Source: an uncultured Latescibacterota bacterium (GTDB lineage: Bacteria > Latescibacterota > UBA2968). Taken from it: a DNA stretch of 64,000 bases. The notes beneath the pieces are model-generated. The model was given only the letters and a program-made list of their open reading frames with translations, was not told the DNA's origin and did not search any database. Shown one piece after another: positions 28,601 to 36,139 of this stretch. Each line of letters starts with the position of its first letter. The first letter of the stretch is position 1. The translations under genes were made by a program, and so were the position numbers. The DNA is taken from the NCBI GenBank assembly GCA_958295785.1, contig OY282377.1, forward strand, positions 3,192,385 to 3,256,384, in the 5' to 3' direction.

Positions 28601-28904
28601 TAGCCCACCCGAAGGCGGCGTGCGCCCCTACCGCGAACTGGCGATGGATTCGCGCACAGACCTCGCGCTGGAAAGGACGTTTGCCATCACGTCCCGGGTG
28701 CAAACCTCGCTCTTTCTCGATGTACGCAATTTGTTCAATCAGAAAGACCGAACGAGCCCGACCAACCGGAACGACTACACGTATTACGGGGTTGATGGCC
28801 CTCGACCAACCGACAGTACCTACCTGCAATACGGCGACGTGCGCGATAGAACTTATGCACACACGCCGAGGTTGACGCAGGTGGGCGTGCGATTTAACTG
28901 GTAG
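25656..28904 (+). CDS. TonB-dependent receptor with carboxypeptidase-regulatory-like N-domain
   Basis: This 1082-residue protein starts behind TAGGAGGT and has a signal peptide ending near DLWA. Residues about 30-110 form the CarboxypepD_reg-like Ig domain typical of SusC-type receptors (VNGVIRDASGQPLPGVNVVV, then TDADGYYAI). The plug domain follows (about 125-245, with DVAYMVDGVRMN and VTPAEFGNAQAGVVQIVT), then a large beta-barrel ending VGVRFNW. It should import a large ligand across the outer membrane using TonB energy. Neighbours (barrel, secreted protein, PorV-like protein) resemble a SusCD-like arrangement, but no SusD homologue is seen. Confidence 0.9.
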   Translation: MKHRLLFFHFLAVVGILLVGTGDLWAGSTGKVNGVIRDASGQPLPGVNVVVKDVQRGAVTDADGYYAIIQVDPGRVTLTGSLVGYETVQVQDVQIIVDQTVTVNFTLKEAAVELGELVVIADRPLVEPDKTTSKYTVTLEETERILSMVRNTAEILQLQPGVAVDGSNRLRGSRVGGNISGGEVPWGSDVAYMVDGVRMNYNDGRGAGGSFRTVNRGAIQELSVLTGVTPAEFGNAQAGVVQIVTKEGGNQYNGWGEFRYEPAGKKHWGENVYDAPQHQDKMQWDNPDWLTERRPDISNDSMLKELVGEPLHTREDYTEVGGWDAEANLSGPIGTNVSFVLTAKHSRLANPYPGSKQTGFYNDTNTFIPTGPDNLSLSGSFTFRPTQNLKLKLGGLYQGYEFWSNGVADPWIRTADSIPGVHRGLGDGGRDLFLPENWSAAGKRREREELQYLVVTHTLSPKTFYEVRVSRSRSKTDTIGVYQTTSTNNKGDANWFNVGRTAARYKVADRNRLGLKVDLTSQVTKGHLIKAGIDFMQRDIAMTLIANSSPADRHLMFVADKGQIGDGVRPYTINSYVQDKMEFEGMIVNLGLRMDAFNPNARRITHGGFRGSEMFRTYTRARDYAYQDGSIWSTNAPWHVVFSPRIGISHPITERAQFRFSSGVYLQWADLWFYFGEDFWVAGKSEDRDINGNGAIDETERYNNLETTYSGRNGSHLLRPAKTTAFEVGADWNFVSNYTAAITAYYRSEVEQFTWYPNEDWRGPRVTHLRYSRTLDNGAYGDTRGVELALRKQFSDNFSFNLSYNYQWASFTTGKRGNVVRRAYMDEGGVRAGAVNVAYTHPELGVRVPDVWVEWDAHPSGSEVPHMMSQEDIDFYAERANSRFESNSESLAYGNTLGTGEWDGPRPAEGATEGKGVHIITGGYSQLFLKPRSGDRRQYGSASMLASFPSDFDRGGAIVSAVLRNMRINLVTRIETGGLFLYSPPEGGVRPYRELAMDSRTDLALERTFAITSRVQTSLFLDVRNLFNQKDRTSPTNRNDYTYYGVDGPRPTDSTYLQYGDVRDRTYAHTPRLTQVGVRFNW

Positions 28905-28910
28905 CGGTTT

Positions 28911-28940
28911 AAGTGAGCGGGCCTCATGGCCCGCTCACTT
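28911..28940 (+). terminator. Hairpin after the TonB-dependent receptor gene
   Basis: A perfect 13-bp stem (AAGTGAGCGGGCC / GGCCCGCTCACTT) with a 4-nt loop lies 6 bp after the stop and is followed by ACCTTTT. The T-run is short, so it may attenuate rather than stop transcription into the next gene. Confidence 0.6.
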
Positions 28941-28978
28941 ACCTTTTCCGAAACCCGAGATGGAGGGCGAGGAATACA

Positions 28979-31390
28979 ATGACGCGATTTAAGATTTGTA
29001 CATGGTGGGTCGCAATTTTTGCTATCGCTGTTTTGGCGACCAATGCCGCGGCGCAATTCGACCCAAATGTGGTCCCGTTCAGGGAAAACACCAGGGCACT
29101 GATCACCAACTCGTGGAACAACATGGGCATCCAAGGCGGCAATCCCGAGATCAACCGGGGTGGTGACCGCAATGCCTATCCCCACAATGGCGTGGGGCCA
29201 GGCTCCTTCGGGCAAGTGTTGTCGCAATTTACGAGCGGCCCGAAGTCCCAGGTGTACAACGACTACAAGACCTCGATGGGCGATGGCTTGTGGATTTTGA
29301 CGGGCGACGGGCAAATCAGCCTGACCGGGCCGAGAGCGTCGCCGTGGATCAAGGATTTTATTCGTCCATTGCCCTACGACCCCAGGGGCAACGAGGAAGA
29401 GAACTGGGGGGTTATCAACCCTCTGCGCCTGTCCGACGGTTCGGCGAACATCATCGCCAGTTGGAGCGGCGGCGGTACCGAACCGTGGTTGTCCAATTAC
29501 TGGTCGGGGGTGACAGCGTCGGATTTTGGGAGTTATTTGGCGAGCAATTTTGACCCGTCTTCGACGGGGCCAGTCGTGATCGCCAATTACAGTCTGGGCG
29601 GGTATATCGTCGATCAGACGATCCCGGAAGAGACGATCATCACCCGATGGGTGCATATCAAGCAGGGCATTCAGGTGACGCGACGGGTGTACAATTGGAG
29701 TCATCCGAACTTTGACGATTTTTACTTGGTGGATTTGACATTTACCAACACGGGTGATTTCGACGGGGATGGGCAAGAAGACAACCCCGGTGGCACGGCG
29801 ACCCAGAGCGACATCTATTTTTCGTTTGTCAATTCCTGGGTGTCTGCGGCAATGGGCCTTCAGGAGGCGTTCGGGTGGGATGGTTATGTGACGGCCGGAA
29901 ATGGCCGGGGCGTGGATGATATTTATTTTTATTCCGATGCGCCCAACTACGGCGGTGCGTTTGCGCCCGGCTACAAGGCCAGCATTTTCCGCGATTCGGA
30001 TAACCCGTTGACGCCACACGACGATACGGGCGACCCATTTTTCCAGCGTTTGGGCGAGATCGATGTGTTGCAAACCGAGGGGCAACTTCGCGCACCTCAG
30101 CACATTGTGATGGCGCCCGTTGCTTTTACCGATGATCCGGGCATGCACGCATTCAATGACCGCGACATGGGCAAATACGTGCAACCCCAGGGCGACCAAC
30201 CCTTCTCGGCACAGTGGTGGCATGCGCGGTCCAAGGACGATTTTGACGATCCCTATACCGAGAAGGACACCGAGTCTCAGATGTATGGTGCCATGCTAAA
30301 AGGGGGGATCAAAGACAACCCAAACGAGAGCAATGTAGATGACCGAAAAATTTATATTTTCTCGCAAGTCTATGGCCCCTACACGCTTCAAGCCGGGGAA
30401 AGTGCCAAGATCGTGATGGCCTTTGTCGCCGGGCATCCGGCGCAGGTGAAAAACATGGATATCCTGACTTGGGACCGTTCGAGCACCCCGGTGGAAACGA
30501 AGATCCAGGAGTTCAAAACCCTGGGCGAGCAGGCGGCATTTGAGAATTTGCAACTCGCGCATTTTATTTACGACGCCAATTTTCACCATCCGCCCGCGCC
30601 GATGAACACGTTTATTTCAGCCAATGATCTGACGTCCAGCGGATTTGCCCGCCAACAGATTTCATGGGCAGACGACGCGGACCGCGCGGTCAATCCCTAT
30701 ACCAGCGCGCAAGACATCGTGGGCTACCGCGTGTATCGCTCCACTTGGTTTGGGTGGGGCCCTTGGGAATTGCACGATACAGTGCTGAAAGGACAGAGCG
30801 GTTCCAGCGTCAATGGAAACTGGTCATTGTCCGGCGGGAAGTACACGTACGAGGATTTGGACACGGCTGCCGGGTTTGAGTATCACTACTCGGTGCGGCC
30901 CTACAACAGCGGATACAGCAGCTGGATGGGCGGCGGCATGACGCTGGCAGATTTGCCCACGGGCAGGGCGCGCACCAATGCCTCGGGTGGGTACGAGAGC
31001 GGTTGGGGCCCACCCACTGCACGCACTTACGACGGGGACGACAGGCGGCCATTCCAGCCGACCACTGCGGAAACGGATCAACTCGACCGCAAAGTGGTGG
31101 TGGTGCCAAATCCCTATTTCGTGGATGGCAAGCATCAATATCCCAACAGCCGCAACCTGCGGTTCGTGGGGATTCCGAGCAAGTGCAAAATCCACATTTT
31201 TTCGGCTTCTGGCGACAGGGTTTATACCATACAACACGACAATCCGGATCGAGGCGAAGCGGCGTTTCGGCAAGTCACCTACAATTTGGCTGGCGAAATC
31301 CAGACCGGTCTGTACTACTTTGTGGTGGTGTCCGAAACCCAAGGCAGCCAAAACAAGATCCAGCGCGGTGCTTTTGTGGTGATTAAGTAG
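28979..31390 (+). CDS. Secreted protein with FlgD/T9SS-like C-terminal domain
   Basis: The protein has 803 residues. ATG 28979 is chosen because it opens a clean signal peptide (MTRFKICTWWVAIFAIAVLA...AAAQ) behind a GGAGGG sequence; the ORF extends upstream through the terminator hairpin. The middle is a beta-rich secreted protein without a recognised domain, and residues about 560-700 look fibronectin-like. The last 95 residues (VVVPNPYFVDG, LRFVGIPSKCKIHIF, GDRVYTI, GLYYFVVVSE) match the FlgD/T9SS sorting-like fold common in FCB bacteria. With the PorV-like gene 17 bp downstream, export by a type IX-like route is plausible. It may be the surface partner of the receptor encoded upstream. Confidence 0.75.
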   Translation: MTRFKICTWWVAIFAIAVLATNAAAQFDPNVVPFRENTRALITNSWNNMGIQGGNPEINRGGDRNAYPHNGVGPGSFGQVLSQFTSGPKSQVYNDYKTSMGDGLWILTGDGQISLTGPRASPWIKDFIRPLPYDPRGNEEENWGVINPLRLSDGSANIIASWSGGGTEPWLSNYWSGVTASDFGSYLASNFDPSSTGPVVIANYSLGGYIVDQTIPEETIITRWVHIKQGIQVTRRVYNWSHPNFDDFYLVDLTFTNTGDFDGDGQEDNPGGTATQSDIYFSFVNSWVSAAMGLQEAFGWDGYVTAGNGRGVDDIYFYSDAPNYGGAFAPGYKASIFRDSDNPLTPHDDTGDPFFQRLGEIDVLQTEGQLRAPQHIVMAPVAFTDDPGMHAFNDRDMGKYVQPQGDQPFSAQWWHARSKDDFDDPYTEKDTESQMYGAMLKGGIKDNPNESNVDDRKIYIFSQVYGPYTLQAGESAKIVMAFVAGHPAQVKNMDILTWDRSSTPVETKIQEFKTLGEQAAFENLQLAHFIYDANFHHPPAPMNTFISANDLTSSGFARQQISWADDADRAVNPYTSAQDIVGYRVYRSTWFGWGPWELHDTVLKGQSGSSVNGNWSLSGGKYTYEDLDTAAGFEYHYSVRPYNSGYSSWMGGGMTLADLPTGRARTNASGGYESGWGPPTARTYDGDDRRPFQPTTAETDQLDRKVVVVPNPYFVDGKHQYPNSRNLRFVGIPSKCKIHIFSASGDRVYTIQHDNPDRGEAAFRQVTYNLAGEIQTGLYYFVVVSETQGSQNKIQRGAFVVIK

Positions 31391-31407
31391 AGGAGGAGGT
31401 ATTCATT

Positions 31408-32406
31408 GTGAAACGGAAGACTCTCACACTCACAGCGGTCTTGGGCCTTCTGCTGATCGCCAGTCCCGTTTTTGGGCTTGAATCGGAAGGCGTCACCGGG
31501 ATCAAAGGTGTTAAAAAGGTCAACATCGCAGGCATGCAGTTTTTGAAAATCGGGCAGGGCGCTCGCGCAGTCGGAATGGGCGATTCATACACGGCAATTG
31601 CCGACGATATCAACGCCATTTTCTGGAACGGCGCCGGACTGACCCATGTGGAACGGTTCGCCTATCAGGCCAACTACACCAAGTGGCTGGCCGGAACCGA
31701 CCTGTATTCGGCGGCGGCGGTCTATAATACCCACTCGTCTCGGGGCGAAGTGCTCGGTATCAGCCTGATCACGCAACAGGTCGATCCCATCGAAGAGACC
31801 ACCATCTTTCAGCCAGGTGGCACGGGTCAATTTATCGACGTGAATTACATGGCCGTGGGCTTTCTCTACGCCATCAAATTCACAGATAAATTTTCGTTCA
31901 GCGCGAAGGCCAACTACGTGCAGGAACGGCTTTACACGCAGACGACCAGCACATTCACGGTGGATTTGGGCAGCCATTTTTACACCGGGTTTAGAAGCCT
32001 GCGCGTGGCGATGTCGTTCAAGAATTTTGGGCCGGATCAAAAATCCAGAGAAGAGGCATTCTCGTATCTGATGCCCCTGACCTACAACATGGGTCTCGCG
32101 GCCGAGGTCTATGGGGAAAAGGGCGATCCGACCTATTTGACAGTGGCAGCCGAGAGCGTATTTCCCGTGGACTTCGAGCAACGCTATCACTTTGGCGCGG
32201 AACTCTGGTTCCAAAACATGATCGCGTTGCGTGCGGGGTACAAGTGGAACTACGATCTCGAGAATTTTGCCTTTGGCGCGGGGTTCAAGCAGACAGTGGG
32301 TGGGCAAACCTTTTCGGTGGATGTGTCCTATTCGCTGCTGAAGAGTATCGACGGCGTGGCTCTGTTTGACTCGCCGTTGCGCGTGTCTATCGGCGGCACG
32401 TTCTAA
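31408..32406 (+). CDS. PorV/PorQ-family outer-membrane protein
   Basis: This 332-residue protein starts at GTG behind a perfect AGGAGGAGGT. After the signal peptide the mature N-terminus reads FLKIGQGARAVGMGDSYTAI, then DDINAIFWNGAGL. This is the defining segment of the PorV/PorQ family, whose fold resembles FadL/OmpP1 barrels. PorV shuttles type IX secretion cargo in Bacteroidota; many other FCB phyla have homologues of less certain role. Placement right after a protein with a sorting-like tail supports a link to its secretion or surface attachment. The protein ends in a terminal Phe as expected for BAM substrates. Confidence 0.85.
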   Translation: MKRKTLTLTAVLGLLLIASPVFGLESEGVTGIKGVKKVNIAGMQFLKIGQGARAVGMGDSYTAIADDINAIFWNGAGLTHVERFAYQANYTKWLAGTDLYSAAAVYNTHSSRGEVLGISLITQQVDPIEETTIFQPGGTGQFIDVNYMAVGFLYAIKFTDKFSFSAKANYVQERLYTQTTSTFTVDLGSHFYTGFRSLRVAMSFKNFGPDQKSREEAFSYLMPLTYNMGLAAEVYGEKGDPTYLTVAAESVFPVDFEQRYHFGAELWFQNMIALRAGYKWNYDLENFAFGAGFKQTVGGQTFSVDVSYSLLKSIDGVALFDSPLRVSIGGTF

Positions 32407-32436
32407 TCCCACGGATCCAAAGGTTGTACATTTTTC

Positions 32437-32476
32437 GGGCGACTGCCGGGGTTTGCCCCCCTGCAATCGCCCTTTG
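32437..32476 (+). terminator. Probable intrinsic terminator of the envelope operon
   Basis: GGGCGA (32437-32442) pairs with TCGCCC (32467-32472), with an inner GGGG/CCCC stem, followed by TTTGTATT. It lies 31 bp after the PorV-like stop. Confidence 0.5.
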
Positions 32477-32549
32477 TATTCTGTGCCAAAATAGACGGTG
32501 CGTATTTCTTAGTGGTCATTCGCCCACTGCATTTCCGTAGCGAAAAAAC

Positions 32550-34391
32550 ATGTCGAAAGATCAACACATAAAAACATGGCCCCTCGTCGCCGTGGCCCTC
32601 GCTGTCTTTGCGGTGTTTGCAAACACCATGGGCAATGGGTTGGTCTATGACGATCACTTTTTGATCGAGCGCAACCGGCTGATTCGCGACGCGGACATGT
32701 GGGGCGTTTTGACCACGCACTATTGGGGCGGATATGAAGACGAGGCCAATGCCAATGGACAGTATCGTCCCCTCACGGTGCTGTCTTTTGTGCTGGATGG
32801 ATGGGGCGGGATCGAGCCGTTCCGATTTCATTTGACCAATGTGCTCCTGCATGTGGGCAACAGCCTGTTGGCCTATCTCCTCTGCGCGAGCATGGGGTTG
32901 CAACGCGGGGCGGTTTTTGCCGCCTTGCTCTTTGCCGTGCATCCCATCCATGCCGAAGCCGTCGCGGGCATAACATTTGGGCGTGCCGACTTGTTGGCGG
33001 GGTTGTTTTCGCTGTCCGCCCTGCTGTTCTACGTTCGCTGGCATCGGCGCGGCGCGGAAGCGCATTACGGGTTGGCCCTCGCGAGTTTTTTTTTCGCCTT
33101 GCTTTCCAAAGAGAGTGCGCTGACCGCGCTGGGGTTGGTGGTGGTCGTCGATTTGACCCTCGTCCCGATGCGGTCGGGAGAACGGGTTGAGGGAATACGC
33201 AAGCTGATACGGCAACGCGGACCGCGCTGGGCCGGCTTTGTCGGGGTTTTTGCCCTCTATCTGGCCCTCCGAAAAGGCGCGGCGGGGTTGGGTTTTTCAG
33301 CCGAAAATGTGCTCGCGCTCAACAACCCGCTCATCGATCAACCGCTCGATCACCGGCTCTTGACAGCGGTCGGACTGTTCTACAAGTATCTCGGTCTCGT
33401 TTTGGTTCCGGCTCGACTGTCCGTCGACTATTCCTACAACGCGATTCCAGTTGTCACCTCTCTGTTCGCCCCCGAAGCACTGGTGGGCCTTGTCGTTGGC
33501 ATAGCGGGCCTCCTGTTGTGCGCGGGTGCTTTTTGGTGGTGCTGGCCCCGCGTTTTTTTTGGACTGGCATTTTTTTTTGTTCCCTATTCGGCCGTGTCCC
33601 AAACGCTCGTTTTGATCAACGCCATTTTTCAAGAGCGGTTTTTATATCTGCCGGTGCTGGGGTTGTTCGCGCTGGCCGGGCTTGGGTTTGAGCGCGTTCA
33701 AAAATCTTGGGCATTTGTTCTCGCCGGTTTGATCCTCGCGGGCTATGGTGCGCGAACTGCGATGCGAAACGCGGACTGGCACAGCGATTTAACCCTTTAC
33801 CAAAGCGCGGTGGCAGCGTATCCCCAAAGCGCGAAAATGCAACACGCCTTGGGCGACGCGCTGGCCGAACGCGGTCGGGTTTCCGAAGCTGAGGCTGCGT
33901 ACCAACAGGCGTTGGCGATCCGGGAAGATGCGTTGACCTATAATAACCTGGGCAATCTCTACGCGGCAACCGGCCGGTTTGATCGGGCGGCGTTGGCCTA
34001 CCAAAAGGCGGTGGCGATGCACCCGGACGATGCCGCCGCGTGGATGAACAAAGGGCTTGCAGCGATGCGGGCCGGGCGAGCGACAGACGCGCACGCGGCC
34101 TTTGAACGAGCGGCGGTCCTCACACCTGACAACGCAGAGGTTTTTTACAATTTGGGCGTTGCCCGCGAGGCCCTAGGCAGGCCGGGGCCTGCGGCTTCTG
34201 CCTATGCCCGCGCCATCGCATTGCGCCCGGGTTGGGCCGAGGCGTATTTTAATTTGGGAAAAGCCCATCGGGATCATGGCGACAAAACCGCCGCGATACG
34301 GGCGTACCAACACTTTTTAAAACTTTGGCGCGGCGATCCACAAGTGGCGCAGTTGGCGCGTCGCGAACTCAAAATACTCGGTGGCGATTGA
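32550..34391 (+). CDS. TMTC-like membrane protein with TPR repeats (putative GT-C glycosyltransferase)
   Basis: This 613-residue protein has about ten membrane spans in its first 410 residues. An acidic lumenal motif (VYDDHFLIERN, near 32-42) and the HPIHAEAVAGITFGRADLL segment match the TMTC/DUF1736 family. The C-terminal 180 residues hold about five TPR units (e.g. ALTYNNLGNLYAATGRFDRA). Eukaryotic TMTC1-4 are O-mannosyltransferases using lipid-linked donors; bacterial relatives are not assigned. It would act in the inner membrane with TPRs outside, possibly glycosylating exported proteins. The methyltransferase-GT2 fusion encoded next fits supply of a lipid-linked sugar (inference). Confidence 0.75.
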   Translation: MSKDQHIKTWPLVAVALAVFAVFANTMGNGLVYDDHFLIERNRLIRDADMWGVLTTHYWGGYEDEANANGQYRPLTVLSFVLDGWGGIEPFRFHLTNVLLHVGNSLLAYLLCASMGLQRGAVFAALLFAVHPIHAEAVAGITFGRADLLAGLFSLSALLFYVRWHRRGAEAHYGLALASFFFALLSKESALTALGLVVVVDLTLVPMRSGERVEGIRKLIRQRGPRWAGFVGVFALYLALRKGAAGLGFSAENVLALNNPLIDQPLDHRLLTAVGLFYKYLGLVLVPARLSVDYSYNAIPVVTSLFAPEALVGLVVGIAGLLLCAGAFWWCWPRVFFGLAFFFVPYSAVSQTLVLINAIFQERFLYLPVLGLFALAGLGFERVQKSWAFVLAGLILAGYGARTAMRNADWHSDLTLYQSAVAAYPQSAKMQHALGDALAERGRVSEAEAAYQQALAIREDALTYNNLGNLYAATGRFDRAALAYQKAVAMHPDDAAAWMNKGLAAMRAGRATDAHAAFERAAVLTPDNAEVFYNLGVAREALGRPGPAASAYARAIALRPGWAEAYFNLGKAHRDHGDKTAAIRAYQHFLKLWRGDPQVAQLARRELKILGGD

Positions 34392-34493
34392 TCGGTGACA
34401 GATGTCGCTCTGAGCAACCGAAGGACCTCGTCTTTGCGTCAATACACGGGTAAAGACGAATTGCGAATCGTCAATTCCCAATTCCTAATTCCT

Positions 34494-35912
34494 ATGAAAA
34501 AATCCCTTCCCGATAGCCGAGCCATCCAAGCCTTTTTCAACCGCGCTGCCGAGGGGCGAGACCGTTGGCGCAGGCGCAACCGCGCCTATCACAAAGAGGT
34601 GTTGCGATTTTGCCGCAGTGTGGTGCCCGAAGGCGAGTCTGTGTTGGTCTTGGGATGCGGCACGGGCGACCTGTTGGCGGGCCTGAAACCGAAACGGGGA
34701 CTCGGTATCGACTTCAGCGAGGCTATGGTGCGACAGGCGCAAAAAAAATATGCCGACTTGGAATTTCGCGTGGGCCGCGCCGAGTGTTTGCCCGAAGGCG
34801 AGCGGTTTGAGTGGATCATTTTATCCGACCTGCTGGGTTTTTTGCCGGACATCCAAGGTGTGTTTAGCGAATTGTGGAAGGTGGTGTTGCCCGGTTCCCG
34901 CGTGCTGGTGACGCATTACAATCCCCTGTGGAAACCGATGCTAAAGGCGGCAGAGATGTTGGGCTTCAAGATGCCCGAACCCGTGCAAAACTGGTTGACG
35001 CACCGGGATATTCACAATCTGCTCTATCTGTGCGGCTTTGAGACAATTCGACGGGAAAATCGCCTGCTTTTGCCCTGCGGCGTGCCGGTTTTGGCGGGGT
35101 TTTCAAATCGCTTGTTGGCGAAGGTGCCGGGGTTGCGGCGCATGTGTCTGATCCAGACCTTGGTCGCACGCCCGGTTTTTCCCGCACGCGAGGCATCCGC
35201 GGTTTCTTGCTCGGTCGTGGTGCCCTGCAAAAATGAACGCGGCACAGTGGAGGAGGCGATAGTGCGAACCCCGCACATGGGCGCGCATACAGAACTGCTT
35301 TTTGTGGTGGGGCATTCAACAGATGGCACAGCCGAGGAGGTCGCGCGATGTATGGCGGTGCATACAGACGCAGATATCCGCTTGATCCGGCAAGCCGGAA
35401 GCGGAAAAGGAGACGCGGTGCGGCAGGGTTTTGAGGAGGCGGTGGGAGATGTGTTGATGATTTTGGATGGCGATCTGACCGTCGCGCCCGAGGATTTGCC
35501 CAAGTTTTTTCACGCGCTGGTGTCGGGCCGGGCCGAACTGGCCGTGGGAACGCGATTGATCTACCCAATGGAACACGCGGCCATGCGCTTTTTGAATCTG
35601 TTGGGCAATCGGTTTTTCGGTCGGGTTTTGAGTTGTCTGTTGGGCCAACGCATATCGGATACGCTGTGCGGCACCAAAGCCCTGTTTGCTTCGGATTACC
35701 GAAAGGTCGTTAAAATACGTCGGGATGTATGCGACTTCGATCCGTTTGGCGATTTCGATCTGCTCTTGGGCGCGTCCAAGCTGGTTCGCAAAATTGTGGA
35801 AGTGCCGGTGCGCTATCGGGATCGCGTGTACGGAACGACGCAAATCCGCCGGTTTCGGCACGGCTATTTGCTGTTGCGCGTTTGCTGGGCCGCTTTCCGG
35901 AAGCTGTGTTGA
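34494..35912 (+). CDS. SAM methyltransferase fused to a GT2 (DPM1-like) glycosyltransferase
   Basis: The protein has 472 residues. ATG 34494 is chosen because the ORF upstream of it reads through AATTCCTAATTCC satellite and lacks similarity. Residues about 1-200 form a class I methyltransferase with motif I VLVLGCGTGDLL (GCGTG at 54-58) and an acidic LGIDFSEAM strand end. From about 238 a GT2 domain follows: SVVVPCKNERG, the donor-site segment ILDGDLTVAPEDLP (DGD near 325), then RISDTLCGTKAL. This is the pattern of dolichyl/polyprenyl-phosphate mannosyl- or glucosyltransferases. The fusion may make a methylated lipid-linked sugar; the order and partners are inferred. Confidence 0.75.
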   Translation: MKKSLPDSRAIQAFFNRAAEGRDRWRRRNRAYHKEVLRFCRSVVPEGESVLVLGCGTGDLLAGLKPKRGLGIDFSEAMVRQAQKKYADLEFRVGRAECLPEGERFEWIILSDLLGFLPDIQGVFSELWKVVLPGSRVLVTHYNPLWKPMLKAAEMLGFKMPEPVQNWLTHRDIHNLLYLCGFETIRRENRLLLPCGVPVLAGFSNRLLAKVPGLRRMCLIQTLVARPVFPAREASAVSCSVVVPCKNERGTVEEAIVRTPHMGAHTELLFVVGHSTDGTAEEVARCMAVHTDADIRLIRQAGSGKGDAVRQGFEEAVGDVLMILDGDLTVAPEDLPKFFHALVSGRAELAVGTRLIYPMEHAAMRFLNLLGNRFFGRVLSCLLGQRISDTLCGTKALFASDYRKVVKIRRDVCDFDPFGDFDLLLGASKLVRKIVEVPVRYRDRVYGTTQIRRFRHGYLLLRVCWAAFRKLC

Positions 35913-35936
35913 TGAACGGCTATCGCAGGTGTACCC

Positions 35937-36119
35937 CGATTCATTGATTCGGACAGGCACGGGGGCCTGTCCCTACGATTTCCATGCGTTGATTCGCCGA
36001 TTCATTGATTTGGATAGGTACGGGGGCCTGTCCCTACGATTTCCATGCGTTGATTCGCCGATTCATTGATTCGGACAGGTACGGGGGCCTGTCCCTGCGA
36101 TTTCCATGCGTTGATTCGC
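35937..36119. repeat. Three tandem copies of a 61-bp repeat
   Basis: Units start at 35937, 35998 and 36059 with few differences, and a partial fourth begins at 36120. Each carries the hairpin GGACAGGC...GCCTGTCC followed by CTACGATTTCCATGCG. The array runs up to the Shine-Dalgarno sequence of the GWxTD gene. Confidence 0.9.
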
Positions 36120-36139
36120 CGATTCGTTGGAGGTATGCC

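Noticed and set aside
34395-34493. Upstream extension of the methyltransferase-GT2 ORF
   Set aside because: It consists of AATTCCTAATTCC-type satellite and has no conserved residues.
35937-36119. Possible CRISPR-like array
   Set aside because: The 61-bp units are head-to-tail with no unique spacers, and no cas genes are present.
36005-36139. Upstream extension of the GWxTD ORF
   Set aside because: It encodes only the 61-bp repeat; GTG 36140 has a Shine-Dalgarno sequence and opens a signal peptide.
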